DNA of 26,236 nt from a virus: the IMG/VR virus record IMGVR_UViG_3300001450_005500, positions 66,224-92,459 of that record. One strand, given 5' to 3'. Every line of letters begins with the position of its first letter. Positions within the stretch are counted from its first letter, which is position 1. This document shows, one piece after another, positions 1-8,289 of this stretch. The notes under the pieces were generated by a model. That model saw nothing but the letters and a program-made list of their open reading frames with translations. It did no database searches and was not told the origin of the DNA. A program made the translations under genes and the position numbers.

Positions 1-3000
1 CCAGAGAAACTGAAGATTTCTATTCTACTGTAAGTTCTGTGCTAGCTTCTAGAAATGATTTAGAGTTTTTCTCTCCTGTGTACCAAATGAGAACCAAAGA
101 AACATTCTTAGGAGGTAAGTTTGGTGTAGGTCAAGAAGCTAGGCATCTAGTAGATCATGCTATTTCACAGTGGGCACTAGAAAATGTAGAATCTTCTTTA
201 TTTTTAAAAGGTAAAGATATAGGTCTAGGTAGACTAACTCCACAAACTATGGTTACAGATCTTTCTAGTATAACTGATACAGCAGGAGGCCTTATATCTA
301 ACACTATGTCTGCACGACTAGATGCATATGTAGATATAGCTAAAGATCCTTATATATTTTATTTAAATAATAATAAAACAACTGCTAATACCGTTGCTTT
401 ACTAGATAGAGCAGGTGTAGATCCTAGATGGACTAACAGATTTATGGGTCTTAGAGTTTTATCAGATTATGTAAAAACTCAGGATTTCATTAATTCTCCA
501 GGTAGCCCTGGGGTAAATATTAATGGCAAGCGTGTATTTAAAGCAGAACAAGTTTTAAGAAATCGTTTACTAACTAAGTACTCCGCATTAACAGGCACTC
601 CTATAGCAGATATTAAAATAGTTAATTTACTTAAAGAAGATAGCCGTATAAGAATGTATTCTAGACGTAATAATATACCTTTAGAAGATGCTGTAGCACT
701 TAATGCTAAAAGTCCTATAAGAATTAGTGACATTATAACTACAGAAAGATTAGAATCTCTACTGGACTCTTCACAGACTCCAACGGCAAATAGAACTTAT
801 GATGAGTTATTATTATTAAACCTGTTCCTAAATCTTAAAGGTACCGCTAGTGAATTGAATAAAGCAGTTACAGCTTCTAAAGCAGATACTCAAGGTGCTG
901 CAGGAGGTGTTGTAGGGGCTATTATAGGCCAAAATAATATAGAAGCTGTATTGGAAACAGATGTAATAGGAGGGTTTTCTGAAAGGTTTGATGGAACTAT
1001 GCTAGGTAAGTATCAAGAAAATGGTCCTAATATGATGCTGTCTTTATTTGGCAATACATTCCTAGCTGGAAACGCTAATTTTAAAGGTATTATGAAAGAC
1101 CTTTCTGAGTTAGTAGGTAATGAAAAAGTATTACAAAATGAAGACTTATATAGAAAAGTTTATGCAGGCTTTATTTCATACTTATTTTCTAAAACGCCTT
1201 TTTACAAAGGTATAGACGTAACTGATATTTTATACTCTAAAAACAATGTTGTAAATAGATTATGGAGATATAAGAATGAAGATAATAGCCCTATAAAAGA
1301 TAATCCTTTTGTACAATATTTATCACCAGAGTTCTCTAATACTAAAAGGGGACATGATTATATAATAACATCTGCGAGTGAGAAAAAAGAAGGTGTAGAT
1401 AAAGACTCATTAACTGAAGGGTGGAATGCTTTGCTCTCTAGTGAGGATGCTGCTGTAAGAAAATTTGCTGAGGACTTATATAAATTCTCTATATTATCAT
1501 CAGGATTTAGTAATACTTTGTTTTCTTTCCACGAATTAGCGCCTTTACAGTATGAACTAGACAATGGTGTATATGACCAATTTGGTCAACAAGTACTAGA
1601 CATTAAAACTCATGGTAATATAATATTTGATGAGACAGAACTAAAAAAATTCCTTAAAACTCAAACTAGTAATACGGAATTAGTTCCAGAATATTTTGCT
1701 AAGTCTCCAAAAGTCATTAAGATTCCAGGGTCTAAAATAAGTTATGTTTATAATATAGTATTACCTTCTAACAGTGCACGTAAATTTATAACCAGAGAAC
1801 CAAAAGAAGGATTTAAACATTTTGTACCATTCATAGAAGTAAATGTTAAAGGTAAACAAGTTGTTTTAATGGAGCACATAGGTTATAATGAAAAAGGAGA
1901 TGCTATTTATCAATTAACTGAAAGAACAGGTACTTATAAGAAAGGTAGAAAAATCTTTGAAAATGCAGAAAACAGAACTGAGCTTAAAGAAAACCAGATA
2001 GTAAATGTATTTAATGATAAAGTTATAAATAATTGGTTAGGTGTTCTAAGGCAAAATAATAAACTAGTAGCTTTAGCATCAATAGCAGCAAAACTTAACA
2101 AAGGTGGAAAATTCATTCCTCTAGATGCTGCACAATTAGACTATGATTCTCAATCAGAATTTAGTAATACTCTAAATAACGAAGAAGATTTTACTAGTAC
2201 TATATCTGAAGAACAAGATTTACATACTATACTTACTCCTAATTATAAATTAGAAGAATCTTTCCCTGTTGTAATTCAAACAAGTAAAGGTCCTAGAATT
2301 GTAGGAATATTTAAAACTATAGCTGAGGCTATAAATGAAGGTATAGAACCAGAAGTAGCAATTAAAGCTGCTCTTAAGTATAACTTGGAGCTGCAGGAGT
2401 ATATAGCAGGAATTTCAGAAGAGTCTGTTTCTTATGATAAAGAAGTAGGTAATTATATTGGATATGCAGCAGCATGGAATAAATTCATAGGTTTAGCAGC
2501 GAGAGGTGAGGGTCAACAGATATTTTTTGAACAGCAAAAAATAAACCAGATGGATTACTTCCTTGATTCTAGACCTTTAACAGTACTTTTACAACAGTTT
2601 GAACGTCAATTACCAGTTAAGTCGGCTTATAGTCCTATAATTAATATGATGCAGGAATTAACTAGAGATACACACACTGAAATTGTTTATACAAGTGCGG
2701 ATGTTATAAAGAAATCTAGAGCTGAGAGTTCAGTAGCATTTTATGATCTAAATGCAAATAGAGTGTTTATGCCTCTTAAAATAAACACAATAAAAGGATA
2801 TTCAAAAACAGAGACAGAAGCAATGGTTTTATTACATGAAACTATTCATAATATGACTGCGCAATCTTTACACAAACCTTGGAATAGTAAAACAACGACA
2901 GAAAAAATGTTCCAAGTTAGGGTACAAAAGTTATTAGATTTATATATTGAAAAAACTAAGCTTAAAGATATGCCTGAACAATTGCAAACTGCTGTAGAAA

Positions 3001-3437
3001 AATATATAAAGATTAATGAAAACCTTCTTTCAGGAGAGAAAAAGTACTTTAATTACGGAGCATATGCAGAAGAAATGAATAACGTATTTGATGAGTTCTT
3101 AGCTTATGGATTAACTTTTAAAAAGGTTATGAAACAATTAGAGAATATACAAATACAAGAAGAAGGCCCTTTATTTGAAGGAACAATGTTATCTAATCTT
3201 ATAAAATCTATCATAGATTTATTTACAAGTTTAATGGATAAAGTGATAGGGACTAACGCTAAAGAATTATTAGAGATTACTTTCACGGATTTCATTAAAA
3301 ATGGCGTATCTTTGGATAAGAGTATAGAAGATATTTATAAAGATATTGGAAACTTTGTTTTACCTTCTAGTGAAAATCTCAAATTTTATAATCGACTTAG
3401 TAAAGAAGTAAAAACCAGAGCAAAGAAAAAATGTTAA
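1..3437 (+). CDS. Giant phage protein with HExxH zincin-like domain, 5' truncated
   Basis: The frame is open from the left edge (first full codon at position 3) and no start is visible, so this is the C-terminal part (at least 1145 aa) of a larger protein. The GTG at 39 is internal, not a likely start. The one recognisable motif is HETIHNM, coded at about 2835-2855. It is an HExxH zinc-binding helix preceded by a hydrophobic AMVLL strand. About 70 residues on, DEFLAYGLT supplies a plausible third acidic ligand, as in phage zincin-like domains. The rest is not recognisable. Giant proteins with zincin-like domains next to, and opposed to, the replication block occur in crAss-like phages, where some are packaged in the virion. 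A virion or ejected protein that processes itself or host targets is therefore plausible, but inferred. It is followed by the next giant gene after 3 nt, so the two are probably co-transcribed. Confidence 0.8.
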   Translation, partial: RETEDFYSTVSSVLASRNDLEFFSPVYQMRTKETFLGGKFGVGQEARHLVDHAISQWALENVESSLFLKGKDIGLGRLTPQTMVTDLSSITDTAGGLISNTMSARLDAYVDIAKDPYIFYLNNNKTTANTVALLDRAGVDPRWTNRFMGLRVLSDYVKTQDFINSPGSPGVNINGKRVFKAEQVLRNRLLTKYSALTGTPIADIKIVNLLKEDSRIRMYSRRNNIPLEDAVALNAKSPIRISDIITTERLESLLDSSQTPTANRTYDELLLLNLFLNLKGTASELNKAVTASKADTQGAAGGVVGAIIGQNNIEAVLETDVIGGFSERFDGTMLGKYQENGPNMMLSLFGNTFLAGNANFKGIMKDLSELVGNEKVLQNEDLYRKVYAGFISYLFSKTPFYKGIDVTDILYSKNNVVNRLWRYKNEDNSPIKDNPFVQYLSPEFSNTKRGHDYIITSASEKKEGVDKDSLTEGWNALLSSEDAAVRKFAEDLYKFSILSSGFSNTLFSFHELAPLQYELDNGVYDQFGQQVLDIKTHGNIIFDETELKKFLKTQTSNTELVPEYFAKSPKVIKIPGSKISYVYNIVLPSNSARKFITREPKEGFKHFVPFIEVNVKGKQVVLMEHIGYNEKGDAIYQLTERTGTYKKGRKIFENAENRTELKENQIVNVFNDKVINNWLGVLRQNNKLVALASIAAKLNKGGKFIPLDAAQLDYDSQSEFSNTLNNEEDFTSTISEEQDLHTILTPNYKLEESFPVVIQTSKGPRIVGIFKTIAEAINEGIEPEVAIKAALKYNLELQEYIAGISEESVSYDKEVGNYIGYAAAWNKFIGLAARGEGQQIFFEQQKINQMDYFLDSRPLTVLLQQFERQLPVKSAYSPIINMMQELTRDTHTEIVYTSADVIKKSRAESSVAFYDLNANRVFMPLKINTIKGYSKTETEAMVLLHETIHNMTAQSLHKPWNSKTTTEKMFQVRVQKLLDLYIEKTKLKDMPEQLQTAVEKYIKINENLLSGEKKYFNYGAYAEEMNNVFDEFLAYGLTFKKVMKQLENIQIQEEGPLFEGTMLSNLIKSIIDLFTSLMDKVIGTNAKELLEITFTDFIKNGVSLDKSIEDIYKDIGNFVLPSSENLKFYNRLSKEVKTRAKKKC

Positions 3438-3440
3438 ATT

Positions 3441-6400
3441 ATGGCATGTACATTTATAGTTAAGGATCCTAAAACAGGACAAGATGTTGATAGTCTTTTA
3501 TATAAAGACTTAGTAGATCATTACAATTCAGAATCTGAAGCGGAAGAAGCGTATAGATCTGTCATTGACGGTCCTAAATTTAAATCTCAATTTGGAAATT
3601 TTCATAAAAATCCTAATTTATATACTTTAAAGACTGATAAAGGAATACCTAGATTAGATAAATATGGAGAACCTTTGGCTACAGATGTTGTTAAATATTT
3701 TGCTAATTGGAGAATAGCTAAAAAAGGACATAATTACAATGAGTTTAATAATGTTGCAACTCCAGGGTTGTCAAGATTACAAAAAATTGTAGACACTTTA
3801 AGTACTCGTTTAGAAAACTTAAGAAGGATGGAGGGAACTTTTCATCAACAACAAAAATTAAGGGTACAAATAGGAGATTTGTTAAGGCAAATTGGTGAAG
3901 CAAATGAGATGAGAGGATTTGTTAATTATACAAAAAATGCTATTAGAGATGTAGAAACAATAGTAGAACAAATTGAAGAGAGTGAAAAAACTGGTAAGAA
4001 ATTAAGTGGCCAGCAAATGAAAAACATGTACAGTATTATACAGGCGTATAAAGATGTATCTAAAGTAATTAAAGACGCACAAGAGTTAGAAAACAGCTCT
4101 AGTCTAAATTTAGGTAAATCTTACTTTTTACCTGAAGCTGTGATAAGGAATCTTAAAAATTTACAAGAAACTTTAGATCTTATAGAAAACGAATATAAAA
4201 ATAGATCTTTAGAGCAAGTAGCCGACAATATTGTAACAGGAGAATATGAAGCAAATGCTAAAGAATTTTATAGAAGATCTTTTGCAGAAACAGAAGAAGG
4301 AAAAAGGAAGAAAGGTGAAACAAACACAGATTATCAACAAAGAGTTCAAGATCATGTGGTTTTAAAAATGCAGGCAAGTTCTTCTATTATAGAAGCAGAC
4401 GCTAAGCAGCATGTAGTAAGATTATTATCGGCAGGTATAGACATTTCCTGGTTAGAAAGATGGGCTTTAAATGCCAGTAATACAACCTCTCCTATACTTA
4501 GAGCTTTAAACTATTATATACTTAAAGCTGAAGACACAGGAAGATTAAGATGGACTAAATTTGCACATGAAGGTAATATACTTTTCCAAGAGTATAAGAA
4601 GTATATGAATTCTTTAGGTAAGAATGAGAATAATTTATCGGATTTCTTTTCTCTTATTGGTGAAAGATCCTATGATGACAAAGGGAATCTTAGTAAAAAT
4701 GGTAGCGGCTGGATAACACATAGATGGCATAGTAATTGGCATAAAGATCTCGAAACTATAAAGAAAGCAATGTATGCTTTAAAAAAGAAAGCAACAGTAA
4801 ATGCTTTAGGCCAAATAGATAAAGCTGCAAGTGCAAATAATAGAAAAATAAACAGAGTTTATACAGCTCTAAGGAAATTATATCACTCCAATAAATCTTA
4901 TGATCAGGACGCAGGAATTAAAGGTCAAAAAGATAGGATATCTGTAGCATATGAAAGGGTTAGAGATTTAGAAAAAGCTATTTTAAAGAAATCTGCTGTA
5001 ATAAAAAGTCTTCAGGATCTTAAATCTGCTACACCTAAACAAATAAATACAATAAATAAATTAGAACAGCAGGTATATGAATTAATGGAAACAAGAGCAT
5101 CTATGATATCTGATGCAGTGTCTTTAGAGAACACTCTAAGAGACGAACTATTTAATTTTGAAGATCTATACCATGTTCCAAATATGAATAGAATAAAGTC
5201 GGATAGGGCTAATTTAAAAAGACTTCTAAACAGTGTAAACATAGAGTTTAATTTACATCCTGTAGAAAGTTATAAGTCTCAACAATATGAAGAGCTTAAT
5301 AAATTAAAAGCAACAGATCCTAATAATCCTATCTATCAGTATTACAAAAAGTTTGTACTGAAAGGAATGAAAATGAGAGATTCTGCACGTCCTGAAGAGT
5401 TTAAAACTAGATATAAGTATGATGCTATTAGAAAATTAATGTGGGAAAGATTTGATGATGTAATGACAGGCCCTAATAGTATCGGAGAAATGTGGAATAA
5501 CTGGACAAAGAATTACATAAAAGAAATTTTTACGTACCAGAGAGGTAAAGATATTGAAAGTGGGCAACAATTGAAGGCTACAGGGGACGTTGTAGATTCT
5601 AAATTAACACATATTCCTATATTTTTTACAAAGACTATAGAACTTGCAGATCAGCAAATGCATATACATCAAAACATATTAGTTGGTAACTATGTTTCTA
5701 TAAATTATAATGAGAAGAATAAGATACTTCCATATATAGAGATGTTATTAAATTTGGTACATAGTAGAAAATTAATTAAGACTAAAGGTTGGCAAAGAGT
5801 ATTTAAACAAATGTCTAGTGCTGCAAGTGAGAGCATAGGAAAAGTTCTTCAAAAAGAAGAGTCTCAAGAAGCTAACAATACTTATAATAATGCTATGGAT
5901 TTAGTTGCTCAAAGGATGTTTAATGAAACTGTAGAAGAAGCTGGAATAACAGTGGGCCCTATTTCTATTAGACAGCTATGGAATTTATGGTTAAGTGCTA
6001 CAAGTACTGTTTTACTATCAGCAAACTGGATGTCAACAATAAGTAATAGATTACTAGGTGGAACTTTACATCTTTCTGAATCTATAGGTAATGAATTCTT
6101 TAGTCCTAAATCAATGGCTAAAGGAGCTGTATATTATCATATGGATGAAGCTAACATAATTGCAGATATAGGAAGAGCTTTTCCAAGATCTAAAACAAAT
6201 TTATTAGGACTACTATTTGATCCTATGAATGATTTTAGTATGCATAACCATGTATACGCCTATAATAATAAAATGAAAGCTCTTTTAAATAGTAATACTT
6301 TACATGGGCTTAATAATCTGGCAGAGCATAATATGCACCATGAAGTTATGTTAACGGTTTTAGCCGAAACAAAAGTTCTAAACAAGGAGGGGGATTATAT

Positions 6401-7508
6401 ACATAAAAGTGGTAAAGGTATTACAAAAAAACGAGAAGAGGCCATGGATCTTGCAAAAGCTTATTCTAGAAAAAAAATTAAAGATGGTATCAGAGCTTTT
6501 GATGTAAATTTAGATAAAAAAGTTGCGCAGGTAGAATATAGAGTTGGCGAAAGTTATTATAAAGCTCCGTTACATGGTAATATGAATCTTGATATGAGTT
6601 TACGTACACAGCAAGAGGAAGAGAATATGCAAACAATAAGTAGATTAACTCATATAATACAAAAGATAAATGAAATGGAACATGGGGCATACTCATTAAG
6701 AAATGCTCCTCCTATGAGAAGACAAGCTGTAGGGCAGGGACTAGAAACAATGAGAAAGTTTTATCCTGTAGGTATCAAGCAGAGACTTCAGGGTATAGGA
6801 AGCGCCTTATTTCAATTGTTTACTAATTTTGGAGAGTTTGCTAGAACTAGGGGTAATGCATCTTTCTTTAAAGATTCTAAGGACTTTTCAAAAAATGCAA
6901 CTCGTATATATGATCCTATTTTAAATACACTTAAAGAAGGTAAATATGTAACAGCTTTAAAATATTTTGCTTTTTCTGCATACCACGGGTTTAAAAAGCT
7001 AGGACAAAAGTTTGCTAGATTACATGATGATACTTATAAAGTAAAGAAAGGTATTTTATCTATGTCAAAAGAAGAATGGGGAAACATGTCTGCACATGAA
7101 AAGGCTGGTATTAGAAAAACAGTTTTTGAATTAGGGCTTGCTGTAACTTTAATGTATGCTGCACAAGGAATGAAAAAACGAGGAGACGATGAAGATGATA
7201 TGTATTATATGTATGCATTCTTTATGGCTAGGCTTCAAACAGAGCTAATGGCCTATATAAATCCATGGGAAGCTGCAAGATTGTTACAGTCTCCAGCAAC
7301 TACTACAACTTTTATAGAACGTATATGGACTCTTATGGAACAATTTGGTAGTGATACTTGGGGAGGAGAATGGGAAAGGTATAAAGCAGGGTCTAGAAAA
7401 GGAGAAACAAAAATACAAAAAGCATTGTTTGATGTAGTGCCGTGGTCCAAAGCAATCAATCGTCATAAATATGTAAAAGATATTTTAACTTACCACTATA
7501 GGGATTAA
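3441..7508 (+). CDS. Giant phage protein (1355 aa), probable virion or ejected protein
   Basis: A complete gene starting ATG 3 nt after the preceding stop and ending just before a strong terminator. I recognise no catalytic motif. Residues about 110-260 and 490-590 are rich in charged heptad-like helix (many E, K, Q, L, R) and probably form coiled coils. Two hydrophobic stretches stand out: around residue 846 (WLSATSTVLLSANWM) and around 1228-1242 (ELGLAVTLMYAAQ). The second is followed by a basic then very acidic patch (KKRGDDEDD). Size, helical content, late hydrophobic segments and pairing with another giant gene fit an internal virion or DNA-ejection protein, or a piece of a virion-associated polyprotein. 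None of this is proven from sequence. It contains no DxDGD-type RNA polymerase motif and no HExxH. Confidence 0.8.
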   Translation: MACTFIVKDPKTGQDVDSLLYKDLVDHYNSESEAEEAYRSVIDGPKFKSQFGNFHKNPNLYTLKTDKGIPRLDKYGEPLATDVVKYFANWRIAKKGHNYNEFNNVATPGLSRLQKIVDTLSTRLENLRRMEGTFHQQQKLRVQIGDLLRQIGEANEMRGFVNYTKNAIRDVETIVEQIEESEKTGKKLSGQQMKNMYSIIQAYKDVSKVIKDAQELENSSSLNLGKSYFLPEAVIRNLKNLQETLDLIENEYKNRSLEQVADNIVTGEYEANAKEFYRRSFAETEEGKRKKGETNTDYQQRVQDHVVLKMQASSSIIEADAKQHVVRLLSAGIDISWLERWALNASNTTSPILRALNYYILKAEDTGRLRWTKFAHEGNILFQEYKKYMNSLGKNENNLSDFFSLIGERSYDDKGNLSKNGSGWITHRWHSNWHKDLETIKKAMYALKKKATVNALGQIDKAASANNRKINRVYTALRKLYHSNKSYDQDAGIKGQKDRISVAYERVRDLEKAILKKSAVIKSLQDLKSATPKQINTINKLEQQVYELMETRASMISDAVSLENTLRDELFNFEDLYHVPNMNRIKSDRANLKRLLNSVNIEFNLHPVESYKSQQYEELNKLKATDPNNPIYQYYKKFVLKGMKMRDSARPEEFKTRYKYDAIRKLMWERFDDVMTGPNSIGEMWNNWTKNYIKEIFTYQRGKDIESGQQLKATGDVVDSKLTHIPIFFTKTIELADQQMHIHQNILVGNYVSINYNEKNKILPYIEMLLNLVHSRKLIKTKGWQRVFKQMSSAASESIGKVLQKEESQEANNTYNNAMDLVAQRMFNETVEEAGITVGPISIRQLWNLWLSATSTVLLSANWMSTISNRLLGGTLHLSESIGNEFFSPKSMAKGAVYYHMDEANIIADIGRAFPRSKTNLLGLLFDPMNDFSMHNHVYAYNNKMKALLNSNTLHGLNNLAEHNMHHEVMLTVLAETKVLNKEGDYIHKSGKGITKKREEAMDLAKAYSRKKIKDGIRAFDVNLDKKVAQVEYRVGESYYKAPLHGNMNLDMSLRTQQEEENMQTISRLTHIIQKINEMEHGAYSLRNAPPMRRQAVGQGLETMRKFYPVGIKQRLQGIGSALFQLFTNFGEFARTRGNASFFKDSKDFSKNATRIYDPILNTLKEGKYVTALKYFAFSAYHGFKKLGQKFARLHDDTYKVKKGILSMSKEEWGNMSAHEKAGIRKTVFELGLAVTLMYAAQGMKKRGDDEDDMYYMYAFFMARLQTELMAYINPWEAARLLQSPATTTTFIERIWTLMEQFGSDTWGGEWERYKAGSRKGETKIQKALFDVVPWSKAINRHKYVKDILTYHYRD

Positions 7509-7540
7509 CGAAGAAGAAGATTACGTCTATAAGGTAAAAA

Positions 7541-7570
7541 AAAGGCTAGTAATATTAATTACTAGCCTTT
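7541..7570. terminator. Bidirectional intrinsic terminator between convergent genes
   Basis: A perfect 13-bp inverted repeat: arms 7541-7553 and 7558-7570, loop ATTA. It lies in the gap between the + strand giant gene (stop 7508) and the - strand ParB-like gene (stop 7627). Read on the minus strand it is followed by a run of eight T. Read on the plus strand it is followed by a weaker T-rich tract (CCTTTCTTAT). It should therefore end transcripts from both sides, more strongly from the minus side. Confidence 0.85.
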
Positions 7571-7626
7571 CTTATGCTGGGTATAGGTAAAACCAATCAC
7601 AAAACTACCCCAAGCTAGGGCCGAAG

Positions 7627-8118
7627 CTATCGCAACTCCCTAATATTTTTAAGTCCCATATCATTAACTTGTTTTTCTGCCCAAACACATTCTATCATAT
7701 GGTCCCCTCCGTAAATTTTCTCTAAGATATAACATCTATGATTACCATCTTTAACTATGTAATTGTAATCAGTAAAATATTTAGTATATCTCATATATTT
7801 TCCTAAACATCTATTTTTATCTTCTCCTTCCTCAGGAATCTCAGAAGCACTTAGTGCTTCTAAAACTTCAATAGGTTGATCTGTAACAGTATCGTCTAAT
7901 AAATCTTTTTCTAAAGCTTCAAAATCATACGAATATACTAAACCTTTTCGCTGCTTTTTAGTTTTATCATTACAAAATGATACTGTTTGTTTCATCTGTC
8001 TTTCAAACCACCTCAACTCTCTAAAGTTTCCCCATATACTTTTGATAGGAACTTTAAAGGTCTCCATCTCTTGATCTAATATAGGTACCTGCTCCACCCA
8101 TCCATGCAAGATATCCAT
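7627..8118 (-). CDS. ParB/sulfiredoxin-fold domain protein (probably 3' part of a frameshifted gene)
   Basis: The frame encodes a ParB/Srx-like domain: a beta strand KVPIKSIWG at residues 22-30 and the signature DGNHRCYILEKIYGG at 124-138, matching the DGxHR motif of ParB N-terminal nucleotide-binding domains. As a free-standing 163-aa protein it would start at ATG 8118, but this overlaps the preceding minus-strand frame (8054-8242) by 65 nt, far more than other overlaps here. Its first 21 residues do not resemble the start of the domain. The upstream frame ends DGDL immediately before KVPIKSIWG at a CTT-TAA-A sequence. I therefore favour one product of about 204 aa (8242 to 7627) made by +1 frameshifting, or a sequence indel. 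Its role is unknown; phage ParB-like proteins may bind or cut nucleic acid or bind CTP/ATP. Confidence 0.75.
   Translation of the reverse strand: MDILHGWVEQVPILDQEMETFKVPIKSIWGNFRELRWFERQMKQTVSFCNDKTKKQRKGLVYSYDFEALEKDLLDDTVTDQPIEVLEALSASEIPEEGEDKNRCLGKYMRYTKYFTDYNYIVKDGNHRCYILEKIYGGDHMIECVWAEKQVNDMGLKNIRELR
8051..8067 (-). promoter_or_regulatory. Candidate +1 programmed frameshift site (CTT TAA A)
   Basis: On the minus strand the sequence reads GGA GAC CTT TAA AGT in the upstream frame. Slipping one base forward on CTT gives TTT, then AAA GTT CCT in the ParB-like frame. This is the same arrangement as the prfB autoregulatory site (CTT TGA C): a leucine codon able to re-pair with TTT, a stop codon in the A site, and a purine-rich GGAG a few bases upstream. 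Shift product: 62 + 142 = 204 aa. A simple one-base deletion or sequencing error at TTTAAA would look the same. Confidence 0.45.
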
Positions 8119-8242
8119 GCTTAATATACGATCTAATTAGTGTATTGTTGTTGTATCGTCTAAGCTTGTAATCTTCATAGGATTCGTTCTCTCCTCTTTT
8201 AGGAGAAAGGTCCATATCTTTAAATATAAGTGGTTTGTCCAT
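8054..8242 (-). CDS. Small protein, likely N-terminal part of the ParB-like gene
   Basis: A 62-aa frame starting ATG after an A/T-rich leader and ending at TAA 8056-8054. Its middle (ESYEDYKLRRYNNNTLIRSY, residues about 20-39) is a charged helix like the N-terminal regions I associate with several Bacteroidota-phage proteins. It reads smoothly into the ParB-like domain if the ribosome shifts +1 at its last sense codon: RSRDGDL then KVPIKSIWG. A Bacteroidota-type promoter lies just upstream. If no shift occurs, the product is a 62-aa protein of unknown role. It has no membrane segment. Confidence 0.65.
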   Translation of the reverse strand: MDKPLIFKDMDLSPKRGENESYEDYKLRRYNNNTLIRSYIKHGYLAWMGGAGTYIRSRDGDL

Positions 8243-8258
8243 TTGTTTATTTATTTAG

Positions 8259-8289
8259 CAAATATATAAAAAATTATGTAATCTCACAA
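8259..8289 (-). promoter_or_regulatory. Bacteroidota-type promoter upstream of the ParB-like gene
   Basis: On the minus strand, TTG (8289-8287), a 20-nt spacer, then TATATTTG (8266-8259), matching the Bacteroidota -33 TTG / -7 TAnnTTTG consensus. The expected start of transcription is about 10 nt before the ATG at 8242. The upstream half overlaps the 3' end of the ribonucleotide reductase gene. Confidence 0.45.

Noticed and set aside
3441-7508. Metallopeptidase in the second giant protein (MHHEVMLT)
   Set aside because: The second histidine of HExxH is missing.
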